A stretch of 64,000 nucleotides of DNA from Ceratopteris richardii (Eukaryota; Streptophyta; Polypodiopsida; Polypodiales; Pteridaceae), in assembly GCA_020310875.1 (NCBI GenBank), contig CM035444.1:15119585-15183584 (forward strand), in the 5' to 3' direction. The notes beneath the pieces were generated by a model, which saw only the letters and a list, made by a program, of their open reading frames with translations, did not search any database and was not told the origin of the DNA. Positions 27,135-38,500 of the stretch are shown here, piece by piece (within the stretch, counting starts at the first letter, position 1; every line of letters begins with the position of its first letter). The position numbers and the translations under genes were made by a program.

Positions 27135-29725
27135 CAATCCTTATAGGGGAAATCTTTGGTAGCATGCTTTGACAATGAGTGCTCTTTCTAGTAGAAAAAG
27201 TGGATGATGAAAATGGTGTTTGAAACATGGATGGTGGTGAAATGAATGAATCCATGAAGGATGATTGTGATGGTGGACAATGTGAGAGTAACGTAGTGAA
27301 AAAAGAAAGTAAAGGTGGTTCTTATGTGTGTGCGAAAATTGAGTGAAGTGGGATGAATGAGTGTGTTCTTGATAATAGAAAATCCTAATTTAATAGAGTC
27401 ATCTGCCTTTTTCTTGCCTTTATCATTATATGAGGGTCTAGATGGAATGTATGAAGCAGATGGGTCTCAAGTCGGTGCAATAGAAGCATTGGACACTTTA
27501 AATGCAACATGTTATCGAATGATCTAGGAATGGGAGTAGTCGTGCCCATGGTGGAAGTGATTGTGGGATCCTCTACTAGGTTATGTGTGGTGTGATCTTC
27601 TTTGGAATCAGAGGTTGATGGTGGTGATGGTGGGGGTGATGGGGTGAGGACAATGTCACCACATGAAGTTTATGTGCATGTTTTATGATTAACTCTTCTT
27701 CTTCATATTCAAATCCTTCTATTGATTGGTATTGAGTGGCTGCCTCTTGAGTTCCCTTATTTCTAGAACCTCTTGACTAACTTTCTTGTTGATGCCATCA
27801 CTCTAGAAATATCTATTTCTTTTCGCATTTCTCCTTTCCTTCTCCTTGATATAACAAGTTTTGTGGCACTTTTATGTTGGAGAAGAACTCTTGCAATGAT
27901 TCTTTTGGGTTCTTGTAGATGCTTCTACATGTGTGCACAATACTTCTTCCTCCTCAGATGAGATAGTCGTGTGTAAGTCCACTCTTCTCTTTGTGTGTAT
28001 TTCTATTTGCACAACACTCTCTATGGATACTACTGTTCTGCTAGTTTGTGATCCATGCATCCATGGTTATGTTCTAGACTTCATAATTACAAAAGGTACT
28101 TGCATGGACCTCCTTGGGGTTCCTCTTTTCTTATGGTGTCTAAGTTCTTTGAGCTCATTAATAGTATAAATAGGTGTGAAAATCATGTCTTCTCCAAGTG
28201 CATGAAATATGATTCTTGTGAGTACTTGGGTAAAGTGTAAAGTTCTAATCTAATGCCAATTTTTTATCATAGAATGGCTCATCAGAATCTCTCAAACATA
28301 GCCATGTTTATAGGCTTCTTATTCTCTATGTTGTACTCCATGCAATGCAACACTATCTTTTGTGGGATCATGTGCCTCTCTAGTTGTTGGAAGTGTAAAC
28401 ATTGTTCCCATAAAGCAAGGTCCATTATTTTGACTACATTAACTTGGAGGTCACTTTCCAATTCCTTCTAAGTAGAAGCAGATTTGATTCCCTTTGATCA
28501 TGGTGTTGCCAATGATTTTGCAATCATGATGCTTTCTTGGAAATATAGAGCTTTTTTTATGATTTCATGGGTGATTTCGAATTCAATCAGCTCATCATTC
28601 ACATCATGTAGTGTAGAATATACATGCTTTTCTATCCATATGGGATTGTCCATGAATCTCTCATATCTTGGTAAGTATGGTCAGACTAGTGGCAATCTTA
28701 GAAACAATCCACATCCCAATGAATCCCAAATTTTCATGATAGCTCGATCACTATGTTGTAAACCATGGAACTCCTTGGTCATGACATATAATTTACTATT
28801 GGTTTCTTCCATGGTGCAAAAGAAAATAAATGATCTTCTTTTCCATAAATCTACAATATTGTTATGAAACCACTGTGCATCTATTGGCTTCACTGAGTTG
28901 GTAGGCAAAGGAGGTGGAACAAAGACCCATTGATTGGATGACCATGTCATATCCATTGCCCAAATATAAAATGCCATCATCCAGAATTGTTTAACAAAAA
29001 GAATTCAAAACATGCAAGACACTATTTTCCTTATTACAAAAAGAACTCATTTGAAATAAGAATGATTCATGTTCCAAGCTTAAGAATTTTATTGTTTTGT
29101 TTTTACTTATTGTTCCATAAAAGATCAAGCCTTATTACACAAGGATCCAATAAGTTTTATTGTTTATTACTCAAAGTCACTAAGTGTCCGTATCTCGATG
29201 ATCATTCAAGGCTTTAGCAATATTACACATTGATCATGATATGCACTTGAGAATATTTACATATCCATCTCTAGACAAGTAGTTTAGCCTTTTCAATGGT
29301 ATTATTTGTAGTTCAAAACTTGAGAATACTCCAAGTACGAGATACAGGAGGCACTTTTGATGGTGCTTCCTCAACTTGTGTTGGTGGATCTTTCTTCCTC
29401 CATATGAACTTTGTAGTCTGTGGTGGTGGAACTTGTTGCAAAGCTCCATTCTTTTATTGCTCCTTAGGTTAGACGATTCACTTGAGTTTCTTTTCTCTTT
29501 GAGGATTTGTAGCCATGAAATTTTTGAGAGGTTTAGGGATAATACTAGATTTAGGGGGCCCGGATTTGAGCATGACCTTGTTGTGCTTCTACTAAAGCCT
29601 TAGTTATCCAAATTTGCCTTTTAGGACAAAGTTTACTGGAAAGCGCCTTGTTCTTTTGTTACTTTGGTTTTTGTTGTTGAGGCTCTTTAAGGTTTAAAAG
29701 AGAAGAAGCAATATTTCCTTTCACT
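27135..29725 (-). mobile_element. Left part of old gypsy element G: post-protease region
   Basis: The sequence at 29590-29725 is a close match to 48840-48975, where it continues into the protease-like region. So this block is the downstream part of a family G element, cut off from 46359 by the insertion of E. On the minus strand there are short frames, an SSNQWVFVPPPLPT stretch near 28920, an ESDLQVNVVKIMDLALWEQC stretch near 28440, and Pro/Ser-rich words (SPPPSPPSTS, SHCPPSQSSF) between 27250 and 27650. The layout mirrors the extra frames after the protease in element B. Heavily decayed, with many breaks. Confidence 0.6.
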
Positions 29726-30343
29726 TGTTAAACACGAACTAGCCATCAGAGACGCGTTCAAACATCTATTCGGGTTCTTGGGAGTGGAAGGGGTCTGTTA
29801 AACAGAGGCCCTATACTTGATTTTCCCAAATCAACTCAACTCACTCACAAGACATTTCGTCCAAACAACTCTGCTAATACCACTTTCTAATAGAAAACTC
29901 TGGTTCTTCCTTGCCAGACTTACTCACATGACAGTTCACTCATAGAGTACCGACTCAAACATAGATTAAGACTCTTTCAGTAATCGATGCATAAGGTAAA
30001 CATTACCGTACACAGACTCACAGTAATACACTCAGCAAAACAGTAATTCAACACTTAACTTACTCTGAATATTATCACAACACAATCTTTACCGAACAAG
30101 TACTGATAAACAACAAGACAGGAACGGGATGAGAATACTCAGAATTACTCAAACGCACACCACAGTAACATTACAGATCAATCACCCAGACAGACAGTCT
30201 AGTGATCCCACTGATCGTCACCGAGAGTTTCTTTTTCATTGATTTATATAAAAGGTTACAACGTTTACGCAATGACCTTTTGGTTCATGCGGAATATGAA
30301 AAAGGGCAGACTTTACAATTGCCAATCTGACGGCCGACTAACA
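29726..30343 (-). repeat. 3' LTR of element E
   Basis: About 618 bp, matching 45741-46354. A TATA-like ttatataaaa run on the top strand near 30244-30253 gives TATATAA on the minus strand. Confidence 0.92.
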
Positions 30344-30387
30344 CTGGCACGCACGGTGGACTCGAACCCGCAGGTTTATAGAAAATC

Positions 30388-30912
30388 TTAAGGCTCGTCA
30401 ACTATACCTTCTAGATACATAGATCTTGCTAATCTAAAAGTCCGGGAAATTTTCTTCTTTAGTGATTTCAACATCTGCTTCAAAATGTCTGGTTCTACAA
30501 GCTGGGCATCTGTGCGTACTGAACTTAAGGAAATGACCTGGGTCATCAAAACTTTTGCTTGTGTCTGCAGAAAAGCTTCTTGTAAATAAAACTCGTTTGA
30601 CAGAGCTGCATCTCGAGTTACCTTCATATCTGCAAACTGCTTTTCAATTTTGGAGAGTCTTTCTTTTTGTACATCCAGTTGATACTCCCGTCTTTCCAAT
30701 TCTTGATTTTGAAATTGTATTGTTTTGTAATAAGCATCCCTTTCTCTTCTGATCCCTGATATCTCTTTTTGTAATTGAGCTTCCATGGTTAATTTGCGTT
30801 TAAGAATATTGTTTACTTCAAATAAATCAGACTTGCTTCTCTGGAGTTCTTCATTGGTCTTCTTAACCAAATCGTGCATCTCTTGCCCGCCCGCGTTGTA
30901 CCACTTCTCCAA
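30388..30912 (-). CDS. Coiled-coil frame after integrase, element E
   Basis: A 174-residue frame, almost wholly helical and charged: MHDLVKKTNEELQRSKSDLF, ERDAYYKTIQFQNQELERRE and QKERLSKIEKQFADMKVTRD. It ends in a basic helix (LKQMLKSLKKKISRTFRLAR). It is the last frame before the 3' LTR. Element B has a similar coiled-coil frame in the same relative place. Function unknown. Fossil coding region. Confidence 0.65.
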   Translation of the reverse strand: MEKWYNAGGQEMHDLVKKTNEELQRSKSDLFEVNNILKRKLTMEAQLQKEISGIRRERDAYYKTIQFQNQELERREYQLDVQKERLSKIEKQFADMKVTRDAALSNEFYLQEAFLQTQAKVLMTQVISLSSVRTDAQLVEPDILKQMLKSLKKKISRTFRLARSMYLEGIVDEP

Positions 30913-31040
30913 GTTGCTATCGAGTTTCTTCTAACAAATTTCCTATTGCTATTCGGGCATCCTCTTTATCTTGGACTAGCTGCTTCAACTTGACTAATTC
31001 GGCATCTGCAACACTCAATAACTCATCTTTCTTTCGGACT

Positions 31041-31565
31041 TCAGCCAACCACATCTCGTTGACTGGTTATTGTTTGCTGTTCTGCAAGGTTGGCTTGGAG
31101 ATGAGTAATTTGGTAGTGCAGCTGATGATTTTCTGTTTTGATCGCATCTATCTCTTCGTGTAGAGGAGTGATGTCTGCTTCCAGGACATCAACCTTATGT
31201 TGTAATTCATCCCGGATGTTATCAGTGACCTCTTTCATCTGTACTAGTAATTGCTGCGATAGCTGAATCAGCAATTGACCCATGGTTGCAAGCTCAGAAA
31301 TCATGGGAATCGAAGGAAGCGGAAGATGAGGACAAGGTTGAGATGAAGATGCTGTGAGGAGCTGATGGGAATTTGGTGGAGAATAGTTCGGTGAAGAGGA
31401 AGATGAGTCGGGTGCGTCAGGTACAATGGGTGGAATGGGAATAAGAGGCTTGAGTGGAGGTTCAAGTGGAGGAGTGGGTTGCAGAGTAGTAGTGTCGAGT
31501 ACCTTTTCATTGAGTTGTTGCATATCATCAGCGTTGGCGCTTGCAGATTCTACTATCTTGATCAT
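31041..31565 (-). CDS. Proline-rich and coiled-coil frame after integrase, element E
   Basis: The first half is Pro/Ser-rich (TLQPTPPLEPPLKPLIPIPP, then SSSSSPNYSPPNSH). The second half is a coiled coil (ATMGQLLIQLSQQLLVQMKE, HKVDVLEADITPLHEEIDAI). The same Pro-rich then coiled-coil order is seen in element B at 18418-19724. Function unknown. Fossil coding region. Confidence 0.65.
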   Translation of the reverse strand: MIKIVESASANADDMQQLNEKVLDTTTLQPTPPLEPPLKPLIPIPPIVPDAPDSSSSSPNYSPPNSHQLLTASSSQPCPHLPLPSIPMISELATMGQLLIQLSQQLLVQMKEVTDNIRDELQHKVDVLEADITPLHEEIDAIKTENHQLHYQITHLQANLAEQQTITSQRDVVG

Positions 31566-31582
31566 TTCATCAAAAATTTCTT

Positions 31583-32560
31583 TTATAATATGTTGTTGGT
31601 CTTCTTGCTTTTCCTGTTCTGATTGTTGTTGAGATTCCTCTTTAGTAGAACTATCTCCAGAGTTGGCGGTATCATCATGTTCTTGTTGCTGCTTCTAAGA
31701 GGACTGTGCTGATGAATCAAGATGCATGGATGTTGCTGTATCGTGGAAAGTTTCTTCTCCTTGTCCTTCTTCTTCTTTGTCATCTGCTTTCTCACCGATG
31801 GCAGAACCCTGTACTTCACTGTCAGATGAACTTATTCTGATTCTTTTGCAGCGGAGGAGATGGAAAATTTCTTCGTCATCTTCTTCATCATCTTCTAGTA
31901 GCTGTGCGGATTCTTCATGGTGCAGAACGGGTCCTCGGGGTGGTGGTTGTGCTGCTTGGATGACCGGAAGTAGGAAACTGAGAATATGCGGTAACCTTGA
32001 TCGTTGCATATCTCCCTTGTTGACCTGTTTGATGATTGAAACGCATTCTCTGTGAATGCGGCGGAAAAAGTATGAGGCAAAGTTTATAGGCTCTCGAGCA
32101 GCTAGATCTATTGCTGAGTAGAAAGGACGTGAAATGCCATATGTGCGTTTCTGCAGGTTTAAGATAGCGACTAGGAATTGCAGGGCTCATCTTTTAGGCT
32201 CAGGGCGACAGAGGATTGCATATTCATTGGATGAATACCTAGGAAACAATTGGATCATTGTGGCTATTGGAAAATTCGGGCCATTGTCTCGACCTTCTGG
32301 AGTGAGTCGGAATGCATCAGCAAAGGATTGTAAAGTGATTACGGTACGAGAGGGTAAGGAAGTTATTGGCCAACTCTGCTCCGTAGCAGGTGTGGCAGCG
32401 ATAGCGGCAATGATCTAGGCATAGAAAGGGTGACAATCCACTGAATGCCAAGGCAATTCAGCAAAATTGGCCAACCCACGGATGCGCAGGAACTCACCTA
32501 CATCAGCAGGGAGTCCTTCATGGAAGGCGGCGAAGTTTGCCAGAGCTTCCATGATACACA
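31583..32560 (-). CDS. Globular plus acidic region after integrase, element E
   Basis: Starting near 32555 on the minus strand: MEALANFAAFHEGLPADVGE, then stretches such as RDNGPNFPIATMIQLFPRYS and ALQFLVAILNLQKRTYGISR, and an acidic DDEEDDEEIFHLLRCKRIRI segment near 31860. In layout (globular, acidic, Pro-rich, coiled coil) this parallels the post-integrase region of element B, and it may be the same 'putative plant transposon protein' type. That link is inference. Broken fossil coding region. Confidence 0.55.
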
Positions 32561-32690
32561 GACAATAGCAAGCACGAGAACACAATTGCGCAGGGTTTAC
32601 AGAGAGCACAAACACACAAATCACACAGACACAATAGCAGTTAACAGTGGAAAAAAAAAGATTAAGTAGATAGTCGACAGCGTGAAGCAA

Positions 32691-33079
32691 TTGAATTCGT
32701 CAATCATCGCGCGATATTGAGATGATAACCTTCATAACTTCAGTGTGCATGCATGAGCAGAATTATAATTCAAGGCGGCTGTTGAATATAATTAGGTAGC
32801 AAAACGAGGATATTTACAGACTTATTATTAATCACGCAAAAACAAAATAAATAACACACGAAAAAAAATGAAGAACACGTCAGCGAGAGTCAGATGCTTG
32901 ATGATATGGCCACAACTTTGAACCCTTTATCGCTTTCGGAAGAGGTATTCCGGTCAAAGTAGTCAACCGAAAAGTAGCTGGACCTACTTGTTCAGTAATC
33001 CGGTAAGGACCAAACCATCGTAACTTGAATTTTCAAGCCGAGCGATTTGATTTTGCATTATAAAATAACACAAGCTGTC
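32691..33079 (-). other. Non-coding stretch and integrase C-terminal end, element E
   Basis: The part next to 33079 encodes, on the minus strand, an integrase C-terminal module-like stretch (GQLVLFYNAKSN, then RWFGPYRITEQVGPATFRL). The rest (32691-32900) shows no gene. Confidence 0.55.
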
Positions 33080-34243
33080 CTACTGTAAAAACTGGAGTTT
33101 TAAGTCATGAGTACGAGCTTGTCTTAACTGCACTTCTTGAATAGTCAGAAAACTTTCCCAGCGATGCTCATCTAGTTCTCTGAGTGTGTCCAACCGAAAT
33201 GGCAAGGACTCTTTCGGTAACAACTTTTGAGTGATGGCCACACGTAAACTAGGAATAACAACTTCCATTGGAGCTATGGCTTCCAGTCCGTAAGCCAGTT
33301 TGAAAGGGGTTAGTCCTGTTGCTACCTTGTATGTAGTCCGGTATGCCCATAATACTGCAGGTAACAGTTGATCCCATCTTTCCGGTGATTCCTGAATCAG
33401 TTTACGAAGCATATTCAACAAATTCTTGTTTGTACTTTCAGCTAAGCCATTTGCACGAGGATAATACGGTGAACTGAACTTATGCATAATCTGAAAAGAG
33501 TGTGTGAGTACTTTCATTAAGTTATTAACAAAATGCGTGCCTTGATCTGTCACAAGCTCCAGAGGTAATCCAAATCTTGGAAATACACCCTTCGTTAGAC
33601 ACTTTGCTACTGAAATAGTTGTAGCAGACTGTAAAGCCCAAGCTTCTGCCTATCTGGTAGCATAATCTGTACATGTCAGAATATAATGAATATTACTGAG
33701 TATGGCTGGAGGTGTAATTGGCCCAATAAAGTCAAGGCCCCACTTCTGGAAAGGTTCTAAAGGTAAGACAGGTTGTAGAGGGAAGAAGTGGCATTGTAAC
33801 GGTTGTCCAGATCGCTGACAATTATCACAGTTTTTAACAAACTGAGATATATCTCTGTACATAGTAGGCCACCAAAGTCCACTCTGCAGAATTTTCCGGT
33901 GCGTTAAATCTGCTGCAAAATGTCCACCGGAAGGTATTGAATGTGCCAGAGCTATAACTGAGTTTACTTCATGTGGAGGAATACAACGAAGTAAAACTCC
34001 AGTGTGATCCATATAGTACAATTCTCCAGCAATTAACCAGAATCTACGACTGTAAACTGCAATTTTCCTACGCATTGCAAGAGAAGTCTGAGCAGGAAGA
34101 TATACATCAGTAAGAAAAGTTAATAGTTGATCATAGTAATTAAGTGTCATAGGGGGTTCTGCAGATTCATCATTAGTAGGGTCAGTAACATAAATTGCAG
34201 GTGTGGTGTCATCAACACCGACCGGAGCTTCATCGGAATCCAA
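33080..34243 (-). CDS. Integrase region of element E
   Basis: Zinc domain: HSIPSGGHFAADLTHRKILQSGLWWP then NCDNCQRSGQP. Core: FQKWGLDFIGPITPP (first Asp), MTDQGTHFVNNLMKVL (second Asp), FSSPYYPRANGLAESTNKNL (Glu), PAVLWAYRTTYKVATGLTPF and LAYGLEAIAPMEVV. Standard Ty3 integrase for DNA insertion. Fossil coding region. Confidence 0.9.
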
Positions 34244-34249
34244 CCTAGA

Positions 34250-34797
34250 AAGGAAATCTGCTAATGCATGTGCAGTTCTGGGTCGATGAATTACTTCGTA
34301 ATCAAACTCTTGTAAAAGTAGAACCCAACGCGCTATACGACCACCTAAATGCTGCTGTCATACCAGATAGACAAGTGCAGCATGATCGACATGAAAAGTA
34401 AATTTACGGCCAAGTAAATAGTGCCAAAATTTCTTTATAGAATATACCAAACCAAGACATTCTCTTTCAGTGACTGCATAGTTCTTTTCGGCAAGAGCAA
34501 GCCTTCTACTTGCATAATAAAACAGGCCGAAACCACTTATCAGTCTGTTGCATTAAGACACTTCCAATGGCGATATCTGATGCATCTACAAAAACATGAA
34601 ATGGGCGTTCCCAATCAGGAGGTTGTAAAATTGGAACCTGTGTTAATAATCCCTTTAGTCGATCAAAAGCAATTTGACATTCCTGAGTCCAATCAAACTG
34701 TTTAGGAGTACTCATGATTAAATGATTGAGTGGAATGGCTAAATGAGCGAGCCACCGTAAATGACGATCATGCCATCTCACTTGACCCATGAAGCAC
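34250..34797 (-). CDS. RNase H region of element E
   Basis: Minus strand: FMGQVRWHDRHLRWLAHLAI (RT connection), FDWTQECQIAFDRLKGLLTQ, then FHVFVDASDIAIGSVLMQQ (RNase H start). Further left lie NYAVTERECLGLVYSIKKFW and FDYEVIHRPRTAHALADFLS. The right edge is the insertion point of element F. Fossil coding region. Confidence 0.85.
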
Positions 34798-35492
34798 TGT
34801 TGAGTATTGGGTATGCACACATCTTATTTGTGCATAGGAACCCTCTTTTTGTATCTACTTAGAGTTTCACATGAAAACTCCTTCTTAGACACTTTTTAAT
34901 ATTTCTCCTAAAGCAAGGCTTTTGGAAGCATGTAAAAATACCCATACTTTTTGTAGAAGTGTAGAAAAATCCCCACGCACGTATTCTTGGAGATATGGTT
35001 GTTAGAAAGAATATTTCCCAAGATCTTTTTGAGATATGTTAGTTAGGCGTGTGCTCCTTTTTGACTAGTCAAAAGGAGCACATGGGGGAATGTGTCTAGC
35101 CTATAAATAGAGGCTTATTTCTTGTAAAGGGGAGCTTTTGGTCGTGCTCTCATGTAAAATCCTTTCAATGGAAGAACTCTCCTTTCTCTTAAGGCTTTGT
35201 ACATATATGTTTTTAGTCTTGGAGTGTGTGAGAGTGAGGTGTGTGTGCATGCTAGCAATTCCTATGTGTGTAAGTAGAGTGTTGCTTTTATCTTGTATTT
35301 TACATATGTGACTAGGATCCTTGACTCCCATTGCTCAATATTTTCAAGCATGTGGCATAGCTGCGGGCTGAAGGCCAATGGCTTGAACATGATGGAGGAT
35401 GGGGTGGATGAAAGGAGAGTCTTTCTTGGGCCTTCCTGCTTGCTTCCATGCAAGGTGGTGTGGGTCTTGGCTCCCAAGGGCATACTACAACA
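34798..35492 (+). repeat. 5' LTR of element F
   Basis: 695 bp. It holds a near-perfect 31-nt palindrome (35051-35081, arms gtgctcctttt, centre actagt) about 20 bp upstream of a TATA box (tataaatag, 35102-35110). Confidence 0.93.
35051..35110 (+). promoter_or_regulatory. Palindrome plus TATA box in the LTR of element F
   Basis: gtgctcctttttgactagtc is followed by its mirror aaaaggagcac, with one extra T in the left arm. The TATA box follows, and the transcript probably starts near 35135. The same pair is at 41969-42028. It is likely the LTR promoter with an adjacent hairpin or dyad protein-binding site. Confidence 0.7.
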
Positions 35493-35499
35493 ACAAATT

Positions 35500-35517
35500 T
35501 GGCGCCGTTGCCGGGGA
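35500..35517 (+). promoter_or_regulatory. Primer-binding site of element F (Asp tRNA type)
   Basis: tggcgccgttgccgggga, 7 bp after the LTR end; the same type as in element D (55079-55096), which has two changes. Confidence 0.88.
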
Positions 35518-38500
35518 GAATGGCCTTTCATCACTTGGAGTGCTCAAGAGCATGTGGTAAGATATTGATTTGCAACTTTTCTGCTTATTCACTTAGGATA
35601 TGTGTGTTGGCATGGCACTTTCACCCTTCCATTGGGCCATTAGTTCCTCATTTCTTTGTTTTTAGTAGTGTAGTTTTAGTTCATTTTGATAGTTGCACAA
35701 GAACTTCCCTTAAACTCCTCTCTCACTCCCTTACATATACACTTCCACTGACATACACCTTTGGCATCACTTTCCACCACTGCCATCTCTGACACAAGTG
35801 AATGCCTTGGAAAGGGGGATGGGTAGTTGTCCTCTCTTGTCTCTCCCTCTCTTCATTTTTGAGAAAAACCAAAAAGAAATTGATGATCTACAACAGATAC
35901 CAATAGACACTTAGTTGAATGAGTTGCGAAATTCTCAATTCATTTTGACTCTCACTTTTCGAGAATAAGGATGTCGACAACATATGAAGGGTAGGTGGGA
36001 GGGACTTAACTGGCCCCTTTCTCTCTCCTCCCTTGATCGTGAAGCAGACACACCGTCCTGTTCTCTCTCTCTTCGCTAATTTTCAGGGTTGAGCATCCTT
36101 GGGCTCCCCTTTCTTGCATAATTTTCATGGGGTTGAGCTCCAAGCGAGCTCCCCCTGCCGCGCGTCTTCGCCTCTGTGTGATCTGCCAAGGAAAGTGAAG
36201 GCAAATATTCACCCCCTATGCTCTGTGCGAGGCTTCACCTTGTCTCCTTATGCATAGAGCTGGCTGCTCCATGAGGGGTTGAGCGATGGCTCCCCTCCTT
36301 TTCTTCACCTACCTCTTGTGCATTTGGGGTTGAGCTTTGCTCCCCAAGACCCTCTGCCTCATCGACATGATGACAAGCCGTTTATGCTCTACCATCTAGG
36401 TGTTTTTGCCACCACGCTTCTATGTTCTTGATACAAAGTGTGGACTTCGTTGAGGACCTGGAGCTTGGGTCGGCATCTTTGAGACTCTCAGCTTCAGTTC
36501 GGTGCTAGGATGGATGTAATGCTCTTTTGGCGCATCGGAGGAGGTGATTTCAAAAGGGTATTGTGAACCCCATTTTCCTCCACTAATGGAAAGTGAAGAT
36601 CTGCTCCTCATTCCCCTCTATCGTGGGGTAGAGCTCCATGCCCCTAGGCTTCTTCTTGAGGACCAATAGGGGCCACACCCATCTCACATCTGGCGGTTGC
36701 CATAGGGCCCAAGATCCCTCTGTACAGCTCTCTATCTACAAGTTTTCTGGCATGATGCATATACGAAAACTCTAGTATGTTGGGGATGAGTTGCACTCTG
36801 GAGCGGAGCAGGCAAGGTCCAAATCTTGATGAACCATTCTGAATTACATGGGATCATTCTCTCTGCAGACAAGCATTGGACAAATCTTTTGAAGACATGT
36901 TCAGATGACATCTCATACGGAGACATGTTCTCTACAATAGGCTGTTGTCCACCGGCGGCTTCAAGTATGCTGGGGGCGACACATGATAAAGGCTGGGGGA
37001 AACTCAATGGCATCCAACCATTCATGAAAAGTCCCAAAAAATATGAGGTCTCAATCCCCCCTAACTGCTCAGTGCTAACGAACTTGGTGCCAAGAGCAAA
37101 GCAGTTACACCCCTATCCATTCAAACTCATGTTTTCTACATTAATGGGGCTCACTCGTCTCTTCAAAGTTACCAAGCTTTTTCTGACAGCAGCCCCATTG
37201 AGTCATCATAAGCTTCCACACTTTCAAGGACCTCCCATGACACTACAGTGAGAAATGTGCCACTACAGCTCCTACAAGTGAGAAATGTGCCACTACAGGC
37301 CAACCTGCTCCTACAAGTGAGAAATGTGCCACTACAGCTCTCCTCAATACTCTACAACACCGTGGATTTATTAATCATGGACCAAACCACATGTTTCATC
37401 AATCTCCATGTTAAACTGGTGATGCAAGTGGCTCTACACGCATAAGGGAATCAATGCTCTATCCACGCATGTCCTACACAAGTTGGCTGATTCTAAAAAT
37501 GAGTCCTCCACCCTCGTGCATTTGCATCTGCTCATATGGTCAGGTTTGAGAATCAAAAGTGCAGTTTATTAGGACTCAACTCTTAGACCTATTTGCTGTA
37601 ATCGATGGTGCTATGACCTGCTAGACTAATTAATAAGCAAGAAGGAACATGTTATTGTACTACAAATTTTTCTTCACAGACATGCACATGGATGTCGTAG
37701 ATGCATTTGGGTCAAAGATTGGATCTATTGGTCGTTTGAATCTGGCCAATAATGCATCTCTTTTGAGGATAGTTTCTTTAATGATTGGGGGTACTCAACA
37801 GCCGACAGTGGTTATGAAAGCTGCAATAGATGGACCCCAGACAAGGCTGCATTTGTAATAAGATGGCAGTCGAGAAGTTTGCTGTATGGTCATCATTCAA
37901 GATATTGAGCACCACTCGGCACAATGATCTTAACATGTCACACACCTATTGATATGCTTGGCCATGATCTGGCTAGGTGAACCATTCTGCTAGGAGGAGC
38001 CCATATCTACTACGATATCTCCAAGCATAGGTTCTTCCTAGAGTATTTCAAAATTGAAAATAAAATGCTTTCTCGTATCTGAGCCTGAGAGTAGTGCTAC
38101 TATCAGGATCTTGGGACATGATAAACTCACAATTTTCTACAGCAACACCTGATATGATCTCTTGGGAGAAGGACAGTAGTAGAGTCTCAAACAAAGGAAC
38201 TCCATCGGAGCACACAGCTTGAGATGTACTTGGCAAAGCTTTTGTAATATCTAGAAATGGGGTCCTGCCTAAGCGTTGAATTATTGAGATTTCATGTTTT
38301 TGCAAGTGAACATGAGCATAGTGATTCTTCCCATGTCTGTTGAGTTGAATTGAGACCATACAACTGTTGGGCTGGTGCAATCTTCTTTTTGCTTGGTATA
38401 CCCTCTTACTCAGATTGCTGGAGGAATTTGAGCAGATAGAATTAGGGGAAAACAAGTTCTGGCTTTTTGAGAAGTTCGATGGTCGTTGGTAACCATGGCT

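Noticed and set aside
28484-28867. 127-residue plus-strand frame
   Set aside because: Lies antisense to the decayed family G region and shows no motif of its own.
36826-37251. 141-residue frame inside element F
   Set aside because: No motif, no neighbours, biased only by chance openness; not enough to call a gene.
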